Assembly: GCA_022827345.1 (NCBI GenBank)
Contig: JAJDTB010000032.1
Coordinates: forward strand, 124,001 to 188,000
DNA from: Gemmatimonadota bacterium
Lineage (GTDB): Bacteria; Gemmatimonadota; Gemmatimonadetes; Longimicrobiales; Gaopeijiaceae
DNA: 64,000 nt
Direction of reading: 5' to 3'
The notes beneath the pieces were generated by a model, which was not told the DNA's origin, did not search any database, and saw nothing but the letters and a program-made list of their open reading frames with translations. Positions 62,297 to 64,000 of the stretch are shown here, in pieces. Both the position numbers and the translations under genes were made by a program. Position 1 is the stretch's first letter, and each line of letters starts with the position of its first letter.

Positions 62297-64000
62297 TCAA
62301 AAGCTCGTCCGGACGCCGAAGGACAGACCCTTCGTCTGGGGAGCCGGGAAATGACGGTAGTACTGCCACGCGCTGTTGACGCCTCCGGAGATGTCGCCTT
62401 CCGGATCACCCATCGAGAAGTCCGACCAGACCCCCAGGTTGCGGCCGGTCACATACACGGTTGCGCGATCGACACCGATGCGTCCCAGCACGTCTCTTGG
62501 CACGTCGTAGGACAACGTCACTTCACGCAGCTTGATGAACTCGCCCGACTCGATCTGACCCTCGTGCTTGTCGTAGCCGTACATGAGTTCGTAGTACACC
62601 GGATCCTTCACCACCGATTTGGTATTCGGCTGGCCGGTCGTCTGATTGATCCCATCGAGGGTCACAACCTGATAGCGGTCGTTCGTGAAGATATGCCGTC
62701 CGTTCCGACCGGTGGTGTACTGGATCTCGAAATTGAGGATCTTGCTGCCCTTACGCATGTCCCACAGGCTCGACAGCCCGAAGTTCTTGTAGCGAATGGT
62801 GCTTCTGAGGTTGGCAAGCCAGTCCGGCAGCGCGGAACCGAGCGGGATCTGGCGCTGGGTCCGAATCGGGAGTCCGTAACAGTCTCCCTTCTGGTTGCGT
62901 CGGACGCTGGCGCAGTTCTCGTCACCCAGGATGAGCGCGCCCGTGGGTTGATCGGGGAAGCAGAAGCTGCCCGTCTCGGGTACGCAATTCCGCTGGTAGC
63001 CGTAGCCCCAGATCACACCGTAGGGCAGGCCCTCCATGATGCGAATGCTCGGCCAGGAGTAACCCGCCAGGTGGAGGTTGTCGATCCCCGGCGCCAACTC
63101 GATCACCGAGTTGCGGTTGCGCGTCCAGTTCGCGGCCAGATCCCAGGTGAAGTCCGACATCTGGAGCGGGCGCCCACGGACCGAGACCTCAAACCCCTTG
63201 TTGCGGAGATCCCCGGCGTTGCGGACGATGGAAGTGTACCCGCTGGATGCCGACGCCGGAACCCGGAAGATCTGATCGTAGCTCTTCTTGTTGTAGTAGG
63301 AGAAGTCCAGGCTCGCGCGGTTGTTCAATCCGCGCAACTCCAGCCCGACCTCGACCTCCGATGTCGACTCCGGTCTGATGTTCGGATTCCCGAGCTGGGT
63401 TCCCTGAACAAACCCTACCTGCCCCCGGAACGGGAAACTGACTGTCGTCGGGTCGAACTGGTAGCTGCCCTGGTGCACCCCCGGCGCACTCGCCGCATAG
63501 TACCGCGACGAAAGGCTGTACGGTGGTGCGTCGTTCCCCACCCTTGCGTAGGATAGGCGCACCTTGCCGTACTGCAGCCACGAGGGACGCCAGTCCATCG
63601 CGTCCGTGAAGATGACGCCGACGCTAGCGGACGGGTAGAAGTAGCTGTTGGCGTCCTTCGGCAGCGTTGAACTCCAGTCGTTGCGCCCGGTCAGGGTGAG
63701 ATACGCCCATCCCTGGTAGTCCGCCGTGAGCTGCCCGTACGCCCCGAGCAGGCGTCGCATCTCCGGCAGATCGGCGAAGACACGCTGGTCCTCGAAGTTC
63801 TCGACGTTGTAGTAGTCCGGGATAACGATGGTGGAGCCCCGGCCCGTGATTCGGCTGGTCTCCGTCATCCAGATGTTCCCGCCGATCAGTCCGCTTACGC
63901 TGAACCCCGGCGAGACCTCGCGTGGATCCACGGTCAGAACCAGATCGTTGTTGATCTGCGTGCGATTCAGCTTCTCCTGCTGCGTCGAACCGGACGATAG
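62297..64000 (-). CDS. SusC/RagA-type TonB-dependent outer-membrane receptor, C-terminal part
   Basis: The open frame runs off the window edge, so about 567 C-terminal residues are visible. TonB-dependent barrel features include YLTLTGRNDWSSTLP, YFYPSASVGVIFTDA, VRLSYARVGNDAPPY, NPNIRPESTSEVEVGLELRG, RASLDFSYYNKKSYDQIF and LREVTLSYDVP, with a terminal aromatic (SFGVRTSF). These are typical of the SusC class. It would pass oligosaccharides or peptides through the outer membrane with SusD, whose gene begins 30 bp downstream. The plug and carboxypeptidase-like domains lie beyond the window. Confidence 0.92.
   Translation of the reverse strand, partial: LSSGSTQQEKLNRTQINNDLVLTVDPREVSPGFSVSGLIGGNIWMTETSRITGRGSTIVIPDYYNVENFEDQRVFADLPEMRRLLGAYGQLTADYQGWAYLTLTGRNDWSSTLPKDANSYFYPSASVGVIFTDAMDWRPSWLQYGKVRLSYARVGNDAPPYSLSSRYYAASAPGVHQGSYQFDPTTVSFPFRGQVGFVQGTQLGNPNIRPESTSEVEVGLELRGLNNRASLDFSYYNKKSYDQIFRVPASASSGYTSIVRNAGDLRNKGFEVSVRGRPLQMSDFTWDLAANWTRNRNSVIELAPGIDNLHLAGYSWPSIRIMEGLPYGVIWGYGYQRNCVPETGSFCFPDQPTGALILGDENCASVRRNQKGDCYGLPIRTQRQIPLGSALPDWLANLRSTIRYKNFGLSSLWDMRKGSKILNFEIQYTTGRNGRHIFTNDRYQVVTLDGINQTTGQPNTKSVVKDPVYYELMYGYDKHEGQIESGEFIKLREVTLSYDVPRDVLGRIGVDRATVYVTGRNLGVWSDFSMGDPEGDISGGVNSAWQYYRHFPAPQTKGLSFGVRTSF

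Overview
This is a GC-rich bacterial chromosome segment. SusC/SusD-type outer-membrane genes, many secreted lipoproteins and Tat substrates, a large VPS10/BNR-repeat protein, and small Plug-like and TM-anchored lipoproteins beside SusCD all point to a Gram-negative of the FCB/PVC sphere. Gemmatimonadota fits best, but no 16S gene is present to confirm it.

Layout. (1) 1-1.4 kb: the end of mltG, then thiE. (2) 1.4-6.5 kb: a minus-strand 23S-5S rRNA unit with its own plausible promoter and terminator but no 16S or tRNA, a 35-bp tandem repeat just upstream of the promoter, a decayed IS transposase and about 490 bp without a gene. (3) 6.5-14.7 kb: a three-gene plus-strand operon of a membrane pentaheme cytochrome with TPRs and two FG-GAP/ASPIC-UnbV lipoproteins. 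(4) 14.9-36.8 kb: secreted glycan-degrading enzymes: a BNR-repeat protein, two GH127 beta-L-arabinofuranosidases (one with an unusual C-terminal extension), three sulfatases, a GH31 glycosidase, a GH146-like enzyme and L-arabinose isomerase, plus an octaheme TPR cytochrome. (5) 36.9-37.7 kb: a broken antisense GH127 copy. (6) 37.8-54.4 kb: a tightly packed plus-strand run of ten genes: mutarotase, SSS transporter, araB, araD, HAD phosphatase, a DUF5695-like protein, a TPR/zinc peptidase, a proline-racemase/hydroxyproline-epimerase family enzyme, a second DUF5695-like protein and a cyclophilin. (7) 54.4-56.2 kb: two paralogous secreted zinc peptidases. (8) 56.3-64 kb: a large FG-GAP/ASPIC lipoprotein, then a minus-strand SusC-SusD unit (SusD frameshifted) with two small lipoprotein genes.

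How the genes may work together. Secreted sulfatases, GH127/GH146 and GH31 enzymes would remove sulfate and release sugars, including L-arabinose. The SSS transporter would import the sugar, and AraA, AraB and AraD would convert it to D-xylulose 5-phosphate. The last three steps follow well-known families. A hydroxyproline-type racemase, zinc peptidases and a cyclophilin lie in or beside the same transcription unit. This suggests, as inference, that the substrate could be an arabinosylated and perhaps sulfated hydroxyproline-rich glycoprotein rather than a plain arabinan. No dedicated transcription factor, formylglycine-generating enzyme or later hydroxyproline-pathway enzyme is seen in the window.
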